DNA of 64,000 nucleotides from Lytechinus variegatus (taxonomy: Eukaryota; Echinodermata; Echinoidea; Temnopleuroida; Toxopneustidae). A program made the position numbers and the translations under genes. The stretch covers positions 11,213,532 through 11,277,531 of the forward strand of contig NC_054746.1 of the NCBI RefSeq assembly GCF_018143015.1. The letters are read 5' to 3'. Position 1 is the stretch's first letter, and every line of letters begins with the position of its first letter. Below are positions 11,040 through 22,390 of this stretch, piece after piece. Below the pieces are notes generated by a model. That model was not told the DNA's origin, did not search any database, and saw nothing but the letters and a program-made list of their open reading frames with translations.

Positions 11040-11800
11040 ATAGAAAGGCTTACTAAAGTGGGAGATGTTTTATATGTGTAAATGTCATTATGTAATATGC
11101 CATGAGGTTTGCACACATCTGCTGAAAAGAGACAACCAGGGTGGGGCATACAATAAAAGTCCCGGAATATAGAGAGGAGGCATATCAGCTTACGTAGTCT
11201 TTGATGTTGTCCTTTGGGTATTTTCTGCTACAGCGATAGTGTCAGTGACTCCGATGGTTAAAAACTGATGCCTGAAATACTCAGTTAAATAAAAGATGTC
11301 TGAAAGAAAAGACAAGGATTCCTCTCAACATGCATATGTAAAGGACGTTGACATGGGTAAAGCTTCAGAAAACGGGTACACATTCCTCTATTGTCATGAT
11401 TGTTGGGCTTAAACTAACGCTACTGTTCGTTCCATGGAGATTTAGATCAATGTAAATCTTCAAACACATCCATGGTATAAGAAATGTGTCTGAGAAATTA
11501 TCTGAAACTGATGTAATTGGGATGATACCCCTACAGTATTGGTAAAACATGCTAATACTAACAATACAAATGCATTTGCATTTGTAATGATGATTGTTCA
11601 AATAATAAGGCTGGAACATTTAAATTAGAGCCATAATTTTGTATCACTACTTGGAGTAGAAAAACATTGAATTGAAAAATAATCTCTAAAGTAATAATCA
11701 CTCCTCAGTGTGCCAAAACGGACTCAGTGATGATCTGGCAAGTTTAACTCCTATACTGTGCTATAAAATCATCATCATCTCTGTCCCGATCCAGAAAGAC
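11040..11800. other. Core of the 9-kb unit, nothing recognised
   Basis: No motif or splice signal I can support. It may include unrecognised LINE remnants. Confidence 0.35.
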
Positions 11801-12670
11801 TCAAACTTAGTGTATTCCACCTGAAGAACAGAGAGCAGATCAAAAACTGAGGGTCAGGTGTTAACAAGTCAACCTACCTTGGCGTTATTGTAGACCATTC
11901 TTTTTTCATACAAAGAATATGCCGCCAAAACAAATGCAAAATTTGGAGCAAGGAATATCATTCTGAAGAAGCTGGGAAACATTTGGGGAATTGATAGATG
12001 CCAAATCTCTCTGTACCATAGCTCTGACTTTATGCTTCTGCACTGCTGAGTATGCAGCTCTTGGCGATAAATATTGACCCCAAATCTTGAATGGAGCTTT
12101 CAGAGCCATCACTGACTGCCTGTGACTAAAAGAAGTGAGTAATCTTTACCTACTATGTATTATTGCCCCACCGTACGTCAGAAGTCATCAGCATAGGTGA
12201 AAGAAAAAACAATCAAGAACATAGTATTCCATTCGTCAATCATGAGCCTGCAACGAGACTCAAATCTAGACACAGTTTTCTCTGCTCAATAGAATCCCTT
12301 GATGACTCTGCTTGCATAAAAGCGTCATTCACTGGTCTAACAATCTCCATTCTGTGATGCACAATCTCACCTATGGACTACATGTAAGTACATCACTCTC
12401 TAGGTCCAAGTGAAGAATGGCCTACCTGATCTTGTTTGAACCGCCTATGGGGCTACAATGGAGAAACTTCCTGCAACTGTAAGGGTGATCATAGGATACA
12501 ACACTTTTTTTGGCATACCCCTCCTACCAGAGCTTTGAACTGCCACTGCCTTTGCCACTGCACTCGATTCTTTTCACAGGAAAGCTACATGTAGATCTTG
12601 TACCATTATCAGGACACGACATCTTTAATGACCTAAGAAGAAGTGTGTCATTAATTATCTGACTGGTAGA
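11800..12670 (+). pseudogene. Jockey-like LINE, 3' part of ORF2 (inverted segment)
   Basis: In broken plus-strand frames: VNKSTYLGVIVDHS (11860-11901), ILKKLGNIWG, ALTLCFCTAEYAAL (about 12023-12064), LNGAFRAITDCL, IAPPYVRS and RLKSRHSFL, then LNRLWGYNGETSCNC. This order matches the region after the RT fingers in Jockey-clade ORF2. It has several stops and frameshifts. It picks up where the minus-strand piece (13000-15010) stops. Confidence 0.7.
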
Positions 12671-12999
12671 AGACACCTCTTTATGGTTATCTGACAATTG
12701 GGGGAAAAAAATGATTATTTGGTCATGGGTTGTTGGATGGGGGAGGGGACAGGGACTTAATTGGTTCCTGATGGGGTTGTCGGTTAAGCCATGGACCTAG
12801 GTCCATGGTGAGGCTAAAACTTTGCTGAAAACGGTGCCTATATTCTGATTGTTAGTGTTTTAAGGTGAAATTTACCATTTGTCAGTGAAAGAGCAAAGAT
12901 ATTCGATGCTAACAATCTTACCCAATATCTACATACCCCCTTAAAACGCCACCTTTTGGAGAGACAAACTCCTGCACACCTAAGCTCCCATTTGGTCAT

Positions 13000-15010
13000 A
13001 GTATACTGAATGATTTTAAAGGGCAATATTTGCTCTGTGCCCATCTCCTCGGGTAACTACACAAGTCCTTTGTAAAAGAGGGTTCAAGCAAGAACTGGCT
13101 TTAGGGTTGAATGGTTCCAGATCTTTGGCAGCGCACGGCTCTGGTAGGAGGGGGGGGGGGCAGACCAAAAGGTGATGCACTGTCTGATCCTCTCCTCAGT
13201 CGTAGATAGTGTCTGCATTCCTGCATATTAACGACTTTGCACCTTTTTGTTCCAGACCATAAGCGAGTACATGTAAGACATAGCCAGGATGGCCATTCGT
13301 CATTTGAACATTTGGGCGTGATTCGCTAGGTCACATGGAAAGCTTTAGCGTCACAGACTGGGGGTGGTTTTGTCCATAGGGCGATCCTTTGACTATGTGC
13401 ATAGCTATCAAGGGATTCAGTCAAGTGAAGGAAATTGTCTTGATCCCAGTCTCTTTTTGTCAGGTTCATAGTTAAAGAGTGGAAGAAGGACATCTTTTTT
13501 GCTCTTTTACCTCTATATCTGGGGGACTGTGCCACACAATAGGTAAAGATCATCTACTCTTTATGGTAGCAGACAGACGGATTACTTGGTCGTCTGCGTA
13601 GATGTTAAAGAGGAGTTGGGCAAAGACACTTCTTTGTGGGAGACCATTTTTCTGCCTCCACCATTTCTTGCTGGAACCACTGAGATTCACAACCAGTTTG
13701 AGGGTATTTTTTTAATTAGCCTTGATGTCAACTTGACTTCCTTTGTCATCATAATGACTTTCCTCGTAAGTAGGCCTACCCCATGATTACCTGTTTCATA
13801 AGCTGCAGTTAAGTTAACAAAAGCTGCTTTAGTTTTCAGACCTTCCTCAAACCATCTGATTTACCGAGTCATACTCAGTACTTGATAGGTAAAGGACTTT
13901 CCTGGCCTGAATCTTGCCTATTGGAATGAAGAACTCAGTCACAAAGGGAACAATACGGTTAAGCAGGAGCTTTTCAAAGGGCTTGTATGTGTGACAGAGT
14001 AGAGAAATTTATCTGTAACTCCGATGGGTCTTTGCCTGGCTCAACTTTGACAACTACCCTAAATGTCCTCTTGGCATTGTTTTTTTTTCTTCATGCAAAC
14101 AGTAGTTTAACATGTCAGCAGCCATTGGTCCATGAAGGGTGATCTGCTCACAGAGGACATCATCTTGTTGCTCTTAATTATTCCTGTTGATAGCCTAGCA
14201 CAAGTAGACAAGACGTTCAGGCTGAATGGTCTTGTGTATTTAAATGACTTTTAGTTGGGAGACTGTCACTGCACTTTTATTTAGGGAGGTTGGCCCTTCG
14301 TGGGCAATAAATAGGGTTACTTTGACTGTACACAAGAAGATAGTGGGCCACTTGGTCGGTGGTCACTAGTGGTATAGTTTGAATCGGTTTTTCAAGGATC
14401 CGAATCGTTTTCCCCGTCGTTTCTACTGTGGTGAGTCATTTCCATTGATTTATTAAATCACTGTCACTTTCCTTTTTATTATCCATAATGACAGTTGTCA
14501 ATTTTCCCAACATTCAAGTGTATCGGCACCAAAGGTGTCATTCTCAAAGCTCCTGAAATATTTACTGTGCAGCAGCTTCATCATTCCGGAGAATAGTTTG
14601 TACAGCATCCTCGTGGAATATTCTTCTGTGATGATTTCTTTAACAGCTTTCAAAATGTGTCGTAATGAGTATGGAATGCTGGAAGATCCTGTGGATAGTT
14701 ATCCGGATCTATGACAAACTGCTCTCAGATTGCTTTCTTTAGGGGGAAACATCTGTGAAAGGGAACTGTGCATGGAGTGATGGCAAACCTTCAGTCCAAT
14801 AGATTGATGTAGAGTGTGCGGGAGAGGGTCAAGCACAACCTTCTCACATTTTGTTGGGTGATGCAATGTGATTTGCATCTGACCAGTTCTCCACAAGTTC
14901 TCCATCTCGTCGGTTTCTCCATACCCCCAGATAATGCTGTGACTGTTGAAATCCCCAATAAATTACATTTTCTCGATCGGAGGTGGCTTCTCGAGGAAGG
15001 GAGAGAGATT
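13000..15010 (-). pseudogene. Jockey-like LINE, endonuclease and RT part of ORF2
   Basis: Minus-strand blocks in order: GDFNSHSIIWGYGETDEM (about 14956-14900, the endonuclease GDFN box), PFEKLLLNRIVPFV and KIQAR (about 13990-13905), GLPQRSVFAQLLFNIYADDQ (about 13643-13580), a degenerate FIYADDL-like stretch near 13550 and CDAKAFHV near 13340. Multiple stops and frameshifts make it inactive. Clade from the PQGSVLAP.LFNIYTNDQP-style block; family-level naming is tentative. Confidence 0.75.
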
Positions 15011-15435
15011 GGTTAGGAGGTTTATAGAAAGAACTTGAATGGGAATACTCATAAGTTCAATGGTTAGGACTTTGCCATTTATCTTGATGAGACAATAACA
15101 GGGCCTACTTCTAATTAATTCTACTTAAACAGATATTTGACCTGCTAATTAACTGCTGGAATCAGTAATGTAATGCCCACTAATCTACAGAGACTAATCG
15201 GCTCTAGTGAGCAACAGGCACAGATTAATTTTTGTTGTCTGGTTGGTATATACGACGTACTGAGGATATCTTGATCTGTGTTTAAATCATGACAGGTGAT
15301 CATTTAAAAGGTTTTTTTTCATCAAGTTGTGCAGATAAACCAGCAATCCTGTTTGAAGGTCTGCAAGTATTGTGTTAACTGCCCTATTGCCCATCCATTG
15401 GTATAAAAAAAAACACCTTCCAACAACACAGGAAA

Positions 15436-15640
15436 ATTGCCAGAATTGCAGATAGAAACTTTGATAGTTCATTGTGATTTACATATTTTAGTAGGAACCT
15501 CATAAAGTAATTAGTTTTTGAGTTCACAATGTACAGAGTTGCCAGAATTGCAGATAGAAACTTTGATAGATCATTGTGATTCACATATTTTAGTAGGAAC
15601 CTCATAAAGTAATTAGCTTTAGAGTTCACAATCACTAAAG
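15436..15640. repeat. Tandem duplication of about 104 bp
   Basis: GCCAGAATTGCAGATAGAAA through TAGTAGGAACCTCATAAAGT occurs at about 15438-15530 and 15541-15634 with few differences. Confidence 0.85.
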
Positions 15641-15859
15641 TATAGGAATTATATTTTCCATAAGATATATAATTCCGTTTTCCCATTGCAGGCACTCTAA
15701 GACTTATGGCTGGTCTTGGATACACTTTAAGACTTATTGGTTGGTCTTGGATATATATTACCTTTCCTAAAATGTATAATGAAATGTTCCAAATTACAAA
15801 CTAAATGATATTGTTAATAATACCCATTTCCTCTACCATGGCTGTACGCAGCGAAAAGA

Positions 15860-17060
15860 TTATATCCTTCCATTTACTAGGAATAAGCGTCCATTGCCCA
15901 ACTCAGTCGCTTTGTTTATTAGAGACTTTTAGTCGGCTTGCCACTCCAAAGAAAAGTTTTCTGTATACAGCCATGCCCTCCCTCAATATGCCGACTGCCT
16001 GGCCAGATGGCTGAAATTAATTATCATCACCACAATAAATGCTTAGAATAGTATAAGATGCATTTTAAGGACCAAAAAAGAAAATTTGGGGAGGTTGCAG
16101 GCTTGAAATATCGCCAAAAATTGATGGTTGCTAGGTAAAATTCTAGTGCTAGGCAACGTAATGGTTTCCATAGGTAACAGAAAATTCTATGAATATTGAA
16201 TTATTTAGATTAGAACAGATAACTTAACACGGTATCTACACAAAATTCACCAAAAGTGTGCATGATATCCTTCCATTTACTACTAAAAAGCATCCCTTGA
16301 CAAACTCAGTCGCTTTGCTTCTTGGAGACTTTCTTGCCACCCCCAAGGAAAAGTTTTCTGTATACAGCCATGCCCTCTCTCAATATGTGGACTGCCTGGC
16401 CAGATGGCTTAAAATTAATTGTCATCACCACAATAAATGTACAGAATAGTATAATATGCATTTTGAGGACCAAAAAAGGGAATTTGGGGAGGTTGCAGGC
16501 TTGAAATATCAACAAAAAGTGATGGTTGCTAAGGAAAATGCTGTTGCTAGGCAACACAATGGTTTCCATAGGTAACAGAAAATTCTATGAATACTGAAAT
16601 ATTTAGCTTAGAAAAGATAACTCGACACAGGGTATCTAACTGAAAATTTTTGCAAAATTCACCAAAAGTGTGCATGATATCCTTTCATTTACTATGAAAA
16701 AGCATCCCTTGCCAAACTCAGTCGCTTTGCTTCTTCGCTTTGTTTCTTGGAGACTTTCTTGCCACCCCCAAGGAAAAGTTTTCTGTATAAAGCCATGCCT
16801 TCTCTCAATATGCTGACTGCCTGGCCAGATGGCTGAAATTAATTGTCATCACCACAATAAATGCTTAGAATAGTATAAGATGCATTTTGAGGACCAAAAA
16901 CAGGAATTTTGGGGAGGTTACAGGCTTGAAATATCACCAAAAAGTGATGGTTGCTAGGGAAAATACTGTTGCTAGGCAACATAAAATGGTTTCCATCGGT
17001 AACAGAAAATCTGTGAATACTCAATTATTTAGATTAGAACAGATAACATGACACAGTAGG
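15860..17060 (-). repeat. Tandem repeat of about 410 bp, three copies, with X-box-like motifs
   Basis: Copies start near 15860, 16260 and 16675; each contains AACTCAGTCGCTTTG, GCCACTCC/GCCACCCC, CCATGCC..CTCAATATG, GACTGCCTGGCCAGATGGCT and a tail with GGTTGCTA and GTTGCTAGGCAAC. Exact 13-bp motifs are at 16543-16555 and 16968-16980, a variant at 16145-16157. Confidence 0.8.
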
Positions 17061-17339
17061 GTATCTGTTTGATTTATAACAATATTACAATATCCATTAA
17101 ATGATGCGTATAGTCGTAAATACACACAAAATTATATATTTTAGTGATATCTGTCACATGCAGGGGTTAATCAAACTCAGCAATAATGTAACTTTTCATG
17201 ATCATATATGCATTATACATCCTAGTCTTCCTCTTTTATCACTTTTTCATCAAAATTCACCTTTTTAATTAGTTTTTACAAATTAAAAACTTAAAAAAAT
17301 ATATAAAATGAATTAATCTGGTAAAAAATCAAAGAATAT

Positions 17340-17400
17340 TGAAAAGTGAATATGGTTGCTAGGGAAAATAATGTTGCTAGGCAACGGTTTTGAAATCAAA
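17340..17400 (-). repeat. Further X-box-like unit outside the tandem array
   Basis: GGTTGCTAGGGAAAATAATG runs into GTTGCTAGGCAAC (17373-17385), as in the tandem units. It lies between them and the right terminal arm. Confidence 0.7.
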
Positions 17401-17539
17401 TATGTATGAAATATATATTTGGTTGCTAGGCATTATCATATCATTCAATCTGTAGTGATTTTATCCTTGTAAATTCTATATTTATATATAAATTAGTATA
17501 ATTAATTAACAAATCTAAATAATAAGTTGCTGCTTTGCT

Positions 17540-17760
17540 TTTATCACAAAAATGGGCGTGGCCTATTCAAGGCTGGTTTCCATGGTGAAGCTACACTCTG
17601 CGACACTTTTAACTCTCAGTTCTGAAAAATTCAGAAAATTTCCTTCAAAATGATGCATGTTTTTGCTTTGATCCAGTCGGGGGGATTAAAGTCCCAAATT
17701 TTGGCCTCTCGCCACTCCCGCTCGCCTATAAGCCCCACTCCCCCCCCCAACGAGGTCCTT
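17540..17760 (-). repeat. Right terminal arm of the 9-kb unit
   Basis: Reverse complement of 8769-9000 with scattered differences and small indels. It ends in a C run followed by AACGAGGTCCTT. Confidence 0.8.
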
Positions 17761-19450
17761 AACCAAAGAAATCCTTGAATAAACAGGAGTATATGGGTTC
17801 GTAATTTTACTAGTAATTACAAAAAAAATAACCCACAGGCAAAACATTCATATAATCATCATGATCATGTTATTACATACAAATCCTATTTTGGAAAAGT
17901 GGTCGTTTTACTACCAGGATGAAGGGCCTGGAGCACTGAACTATACCACTACGTATATGGGTGAACTTTAAACATAAAAAAGGAAAAAGGTGAGAAAAAA
18001 ACAAAGATGAAAAATGAAAAATTGATACTACAAAGAGAGCTCTTAGTCTTGGAGGAAGGGTGCAGTCCCATTCATAATACCACAGTCTAGATGGTGCATT
18101 GACTATATGGATACTATGTTTTACTATGTATTGTTAAAATGTATAAATATATTTAGGTAAAGATATGTGACAAGAACTAATTCCTTTTTAAATATATATA
18201 TACTTTTTGATATCAAAGAAAGAATTTAGATAATTACGCTTCTTAGTAGAGAATGCATGCATTATAACATGCATTATAAATGCAAGCACGCTGTATTCAA
18301 GATATATTTTTTTAAAGCAGAAGTTTAAAAATAAAGGCTAGGTTATAAATAACCAAATAGGTTTAGATATTCGGTCATGTACCAATTTTTCTATAATTTG
18401 TTTCAATTTCGATCAGGTAAAGGCCCATTTATGATTTTCTAGGATCTTGGGCAGAACATATTGGACTAAACAATAGTCCATTGTGGTATGCTTTCATCAT
18501 ACATGAACCACAGTGAGCTGAAATGAGCATAGAAGCTTGCAGTTACTGCAAAAAGTGCAATTTTTCATGATGAATAATGCAATAAATCATAAGTCTTATA
18601 CTCACCATATTTTGTATTTGGATTATGCAATTGGGTGATAACTAGAATTTTATGAACATGAGCCCTGATCATCATTAATTAACAAACTTTTTGAAATTAG
18701 ACTACCTCAATCTTTTCAAATAAAATGAATTGTAAGAAGAAGAAATGATACCTCAATGACATAAAAAGTCCAGTACAATCAATTTCCTTAGAGGTATAAG
18801 TATGAATAAAGGTGTAATATTTTCTTCTTATCAATTTCATGTATAAAGTATTTGTATTCATAAATAAGTCACATTCATTGGCATTATTGCTATAAAAAGT
18901 CAAAATAATCTACACCAGAATGAAAAGGTATTATTTTATCATTGTGTTTTTGAAATGTACATTGTAATTCAATTTACAAAGTATTGAAAGGTATTAATAA
19001 GCTGCAGCAATAGCCATATGTGGTATATATATCTGGAGAAGCACACAAAAATATATATTTTTTTCAATATACTTACAGGAGATAACCAAAACCTGAATGT
19101 TTAGATCATTACGAATACAAATATTGATTTTTTTACAGATAAGGTAGCCTAAATGTCAAAAATTAGAGTGAAATTTAGGAATATGTTATAAGGAAAGCTA
19201 CTCTACTTACAAAAAAAATCATCAAGTAAAATGACATTTGACCTTTTACTAAAAAAAAAATGCTAATGCTTTCATTAGATTAGAATATATTTCATTGTTC
19301 TGTAATATATGATTATATTCTTATGTAGCATCTGAACTTTGTGCAGGAATTAAATTCATGTATTTCATTAAATTTGTTTTGCCTTACATATATTTCATTT
19401 CCATCTGTATGGTTTTTAAATTAAAAGTGATTCATAAATCAAGACACATT
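17761..19450. other. AT-rich intergenic sequence, nothing recognised
   Basis: Neither strand has coding or RNA signal; short poly(A)/(T) tracts only. Confidence 0.45.
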
Positions 19451-19453
19451 TCA

Positions 19454-20028
19454 CCCCCGGGGGGCCACTTCCATTGACGAGTGGATACAATGCGCGACCA
19501 TGGGGCCTCGAAAATCACCCTAAACACATATTTTACATATTCTGAAAATACACCCTGAACTTTGGCGTGAGATACCATACCCTTAACAAGTATTGGAAAC
19601 AAATTACTATTGGCAAGTATTCCCTGAAATGAACCCCTAAACAAGTACAGGAATATTTCATTGTTATATCACGGGTCCTTCGGTCGTCGGTTTCACCTTT
19701 ACTTTAAACATCATTTGGTTAAGTACGACCCGACCTTCCACACCTCGCACAAACTGACTCTAAACACGTAGTGTTGGGGCAAAAAGGACATCCTTTATAA
19801 AACATTTAAATTTTGTTTTAATATCCCCGCAAATTTGACCCTAAACGTGTAACTTTCCTAGTGAAATAGATACCTTTTTTTCATTTTTTTTTGGGTGTTT
19901 TTGACACCCTTTTCACGTTACGTACATAACGTGCCCTATCTTGAAAAAGACATCCTTTTTACATGTTTTTTTGGTCGCGCATGGTATCCACTCGTCAATG
20001 TAAGTGCCCACCCCCCCCCCCCCGAGAT
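19454..20028 (+). mobile_element. MITE (family B), copy 1
   Basis: Both ends carry inverted CATTGACGAGTGGATACAAT/CCATGCGCGACC-type repeats of about 36 bp next to C/G runs. The interior repeatedly contains CTAAACACGT, ACTTGTT and GGGTCCTTCGGTCG. The copy at 37986-38541 is in opposite orientation. Confidence 0.85.
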
Positions 20029-20264
20029 TTCACCTTAAAACTTTATACTCATTATTTTGGAACAGTGGCATTGGTCCTGCTGTCACAGAATTGTGATTGA
20101 TCCTATGTGAGTCAATCTCAAGTACAGGTATCCATCAATGTCATAATTCTTCAGATAGGAAATGTACATAATGCACCTTTGGAAACAAAGAGAAGTACAT
20201 TGTCAAGACAATGATGCATGTGCATCATATTTAAAAATAGACTTTGAAGTGACAATGAAATGCT

Positions 20265-20880
20265 ATGGCCCGTATTCTAAAGTCAGGTTTAATCCAAAAT
20301 CTGGTCTGAAGTTGTGGTTTAATCAAAGATACAAGGGGAAGATTGGACACTTTTGAAAAGCTTGATTTCGCTCATGGGGAAGGGCGCCCAACAGCGCTGA
20401 GTAAGTAAACCATCGCACATCGGCACACATCTGTTTATAACACATATGGGGAAATGAGAGAGGGGATTTGGGAGAGGGCACAAGGGCAAAGTATGAGGAT
20501 AATTCCACCTTTTTCCTTCCCAGAAACCTCTAAAATATATTCATCTATAATTTTAGATGAAAAAAATGAAGAAAAAATCTTAAAATGCAAAAATCGTCTA
20601 TTCGTTCACCCCTCCACCATTTCACTCATATGTTTTGTACACAAACCAAAATGGCGATATGCGAAGTCTGGCGAATGTTTACTTACTCAACGCTGTGGTG
20701 CACTCTTCCCGAGCGTTCCATTACGTTCTCTATGTACTGTCCAGTCTTCTCCTTGTAGGATCTTTGGTTTAATATACAAATAGCATGAGTGCGATGGTGC
20801 GAGATTTCGCGTGAGGTGAAACAACAAGGCATTAGCTGAGTTGAATAGAGTGTCTCTTCCTTTCACCGAATGCAAAATCT
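20265..20880. mobile_element. Foldback element, degenerate
   Basis: AGCGCTGAGTAAGTAAACC (about 20391-20409) and GTTTACTTACTCAACGCTG (about 20678-20696) are inverted; outer parts with CTTTG.TTTAAT and CCTTGTA also pair imperfectly. The left end CCCGTATTCTAAAGTCAGGT resembles short foldback elements. Confidence 0.5.
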
Positions 20881-21259
20881 CCCACTATGATAAGAATATT
20901 CGCTATTTGTGTTGTACAACGCCTCACAAGTTAGTATTAGTTAGTCAAAGAGTGTTTTCCAAAATAATAAGCCTTTCAGCTTTTCAATACATATGATTAT
21001 GATAACTAATGCAATATCATAACACCTCAAATATTTAAAATTACCTGAATGAAATAACCATAGAAAAAGCATTGTTTTCACCTTAAACTAAGGCTTGGAT
21101 TTTTGATAATTGTGATATTTATTATACATGTTCATGAGACGCAGCGTGATAGACAATGAGCATATAATTTACATCGCAGTGCCATCCAAGTTTATGATCA
21201 ATTACCCATCAACCATTATCAAGTTTAACACAGCTAAACTTGCTTTAATAAGTTGACCA

Positions 21260-21470
21260 GGGGGGTGTTTCACAAAGATTTAAGTATGACTTAGAGTCGC
21301 ACTTACATACCGAGTTGCATACAGCATGGAAGGCTTGACCGCATTATTCAGATCATGCCAAGACGCGCACTACCGCATATCGATCAATGAAATTGCGCTT
21401 TACATATCATGTACGCGTCAGAATTTAAGTGCGACTTAAGTCATACTTAATCTTTGTGAAACACCCCCAG
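21260..21470. mobile_element. Foldback MITE, about 210 bp
   Basis: GGGGGTGTTTCACAAAGATT...AAGTATGACTTAGAGTCGCAC at the left is matched by the reverse complement at the right, ending CTTTGTGAAACACCCCC. Arms are about 45 bp. Confidence 0.85.
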
Positions 21471-21479
21471 GTTGAACAC

Positions 21480-22258
21480 AGTAAGGATTCTTTACGCCCC
21501 ATACCGCCCCCTCCCCCAAAAATCCATGATGGTACACATCATTTTATCTCCAATATGTTTCAAAGTGCTTTTTACACTTTTAAGAATGTATAAAGTGCTT
21601 TACTACCAATTCCATTATTCTAATTAGAATCATGAAATGAATAGACCTCACCTGGATCCATCCTAAAGAACATATGGCACACTGACCACCAGCAGGTAGC
21701 ATAACATGGAACAAATATTTATTTTTTACTGATATACTTTGTATGGTAGCCCCCCCCCCCCTTCAAAACCATTTCTCAGCCAGTTTGAAAAAAATATTCA
21801 TATATGTGAATAAATATGATGTACTGGTCGACCTTATAAGTCAAATGATCACCTCGGTCAAAGAATATTTTCCAAACCAGCACATGCATTTCGCATGTGC
21901 TATAGGCATCTTCCCATTTCAATTTCTATACTCGAAAGAAATTAGACTTGGGCTAGCTTTGCCTGTATAAAGCAATAATAATAATCATAATTCTCTAATT
22001 ACTGAGGTACATATGTCTCTAGTCTTGAAGCAAATCACAATCCACAACTGGGCATAGTGGCATGCACATGTATTCTTGTAAGTTACAAATTGGTAGAGCG
22101 GTTCGAGCACCGGTCACATCTTTCGGAAGGTGACGTACATGTAAGTAATCACATCTGACTGATACATGTCTGTAAAAGCTCAATTATACACAAATACATA
22201 CACCCATATGTGGTGATTCTGCAACAAGACTAGAATTTCAATTCAGAGATGGTGAGTA
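21480..22258 (-). other. MRPS10: MRPS10 3' UTR and flank (probable)
   Basis: Follows the MRPS10 stop. A minus-strand AATAAA lies near 21718-21725. No other gene signal. Confidence 0.35.
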
Positions 22259-22390
22259 TCATGATGTCTTGTCTTGCGATTCATCTTCTGATTCCGATGA
22301 GGATGAGGAGGAAGATGATGTCATCTCAAGGTCTTCTTCCAATTCTTCAGGAGGAGACTGCAGATGAGCAGGTAATCTTTCAATAGAGCA
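22259..22390 (-). CDS. MRPS10: MRPS10 last coding exon (acidic/Ser tail, stop)
   Basis: Acceptor CTTTCCAG, then [20 protein letters not shown], then a Ser run mixed with Glu/Asp, ending DKTS and TGA (22261-22259). The first third aligns with the family C-terminus; the low-complexity tail looks lineage-specific. Confidence 0.9.
   Translation of the reverse strand, partial: CSIERLPAHLQSPPEELEEDLEMTSSSSSSSSESEDESQDKTS

Larger units (their letters stand above)
8769..17760. mobile_element. Approximately 9-kb unit with long inverted arms
   Basis: The outer about 220 bp at each side are inverted copies: the left arm has TTTAATCCCCCCGGCTGGATCAAAG, AAGGAAATTTTCTGAATTTTTC and CACCATGGAAACCAGCC; the right arm (17540-17760) has the reverse complements. 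Inside both arms lie repeats with GTTGCCTAGCAAC in mirrored orientation (left to about 10020, right from about 16120). The core holds a SINE, an inverted Jockey-like LINE and tandem repeats. It may be a large foldback-type element or two inverted copies of a smaller repeat. I saw no convincing target duplication. Confidence 0.55.

Noticed and set aside
13580..13643. YADD in FNIYADDQ as the RT catalytic site of the Jockey-like element
   Set aside because: The context PQRSVFAQLLFNIY matches the block before the catalytic one (LFNIYTNDQ in relatives), so this YADD is likely a coincidence; the true box would be near 13550 and is degenerate.
15384..15725. 113-codon minus-strand ORF with internal repeat
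   Set aside because: The internal repetition is just the 104-bp tandem duplication (not a multiple of three overall), with no recognisable protein family.
22085..22140. SINE-like GGTAGAGCGGTTCGAGC segment
   Set aside because: Resembles a tRNA-derived fragment, but no complete A/B-box pair or recognisable tail could be found.
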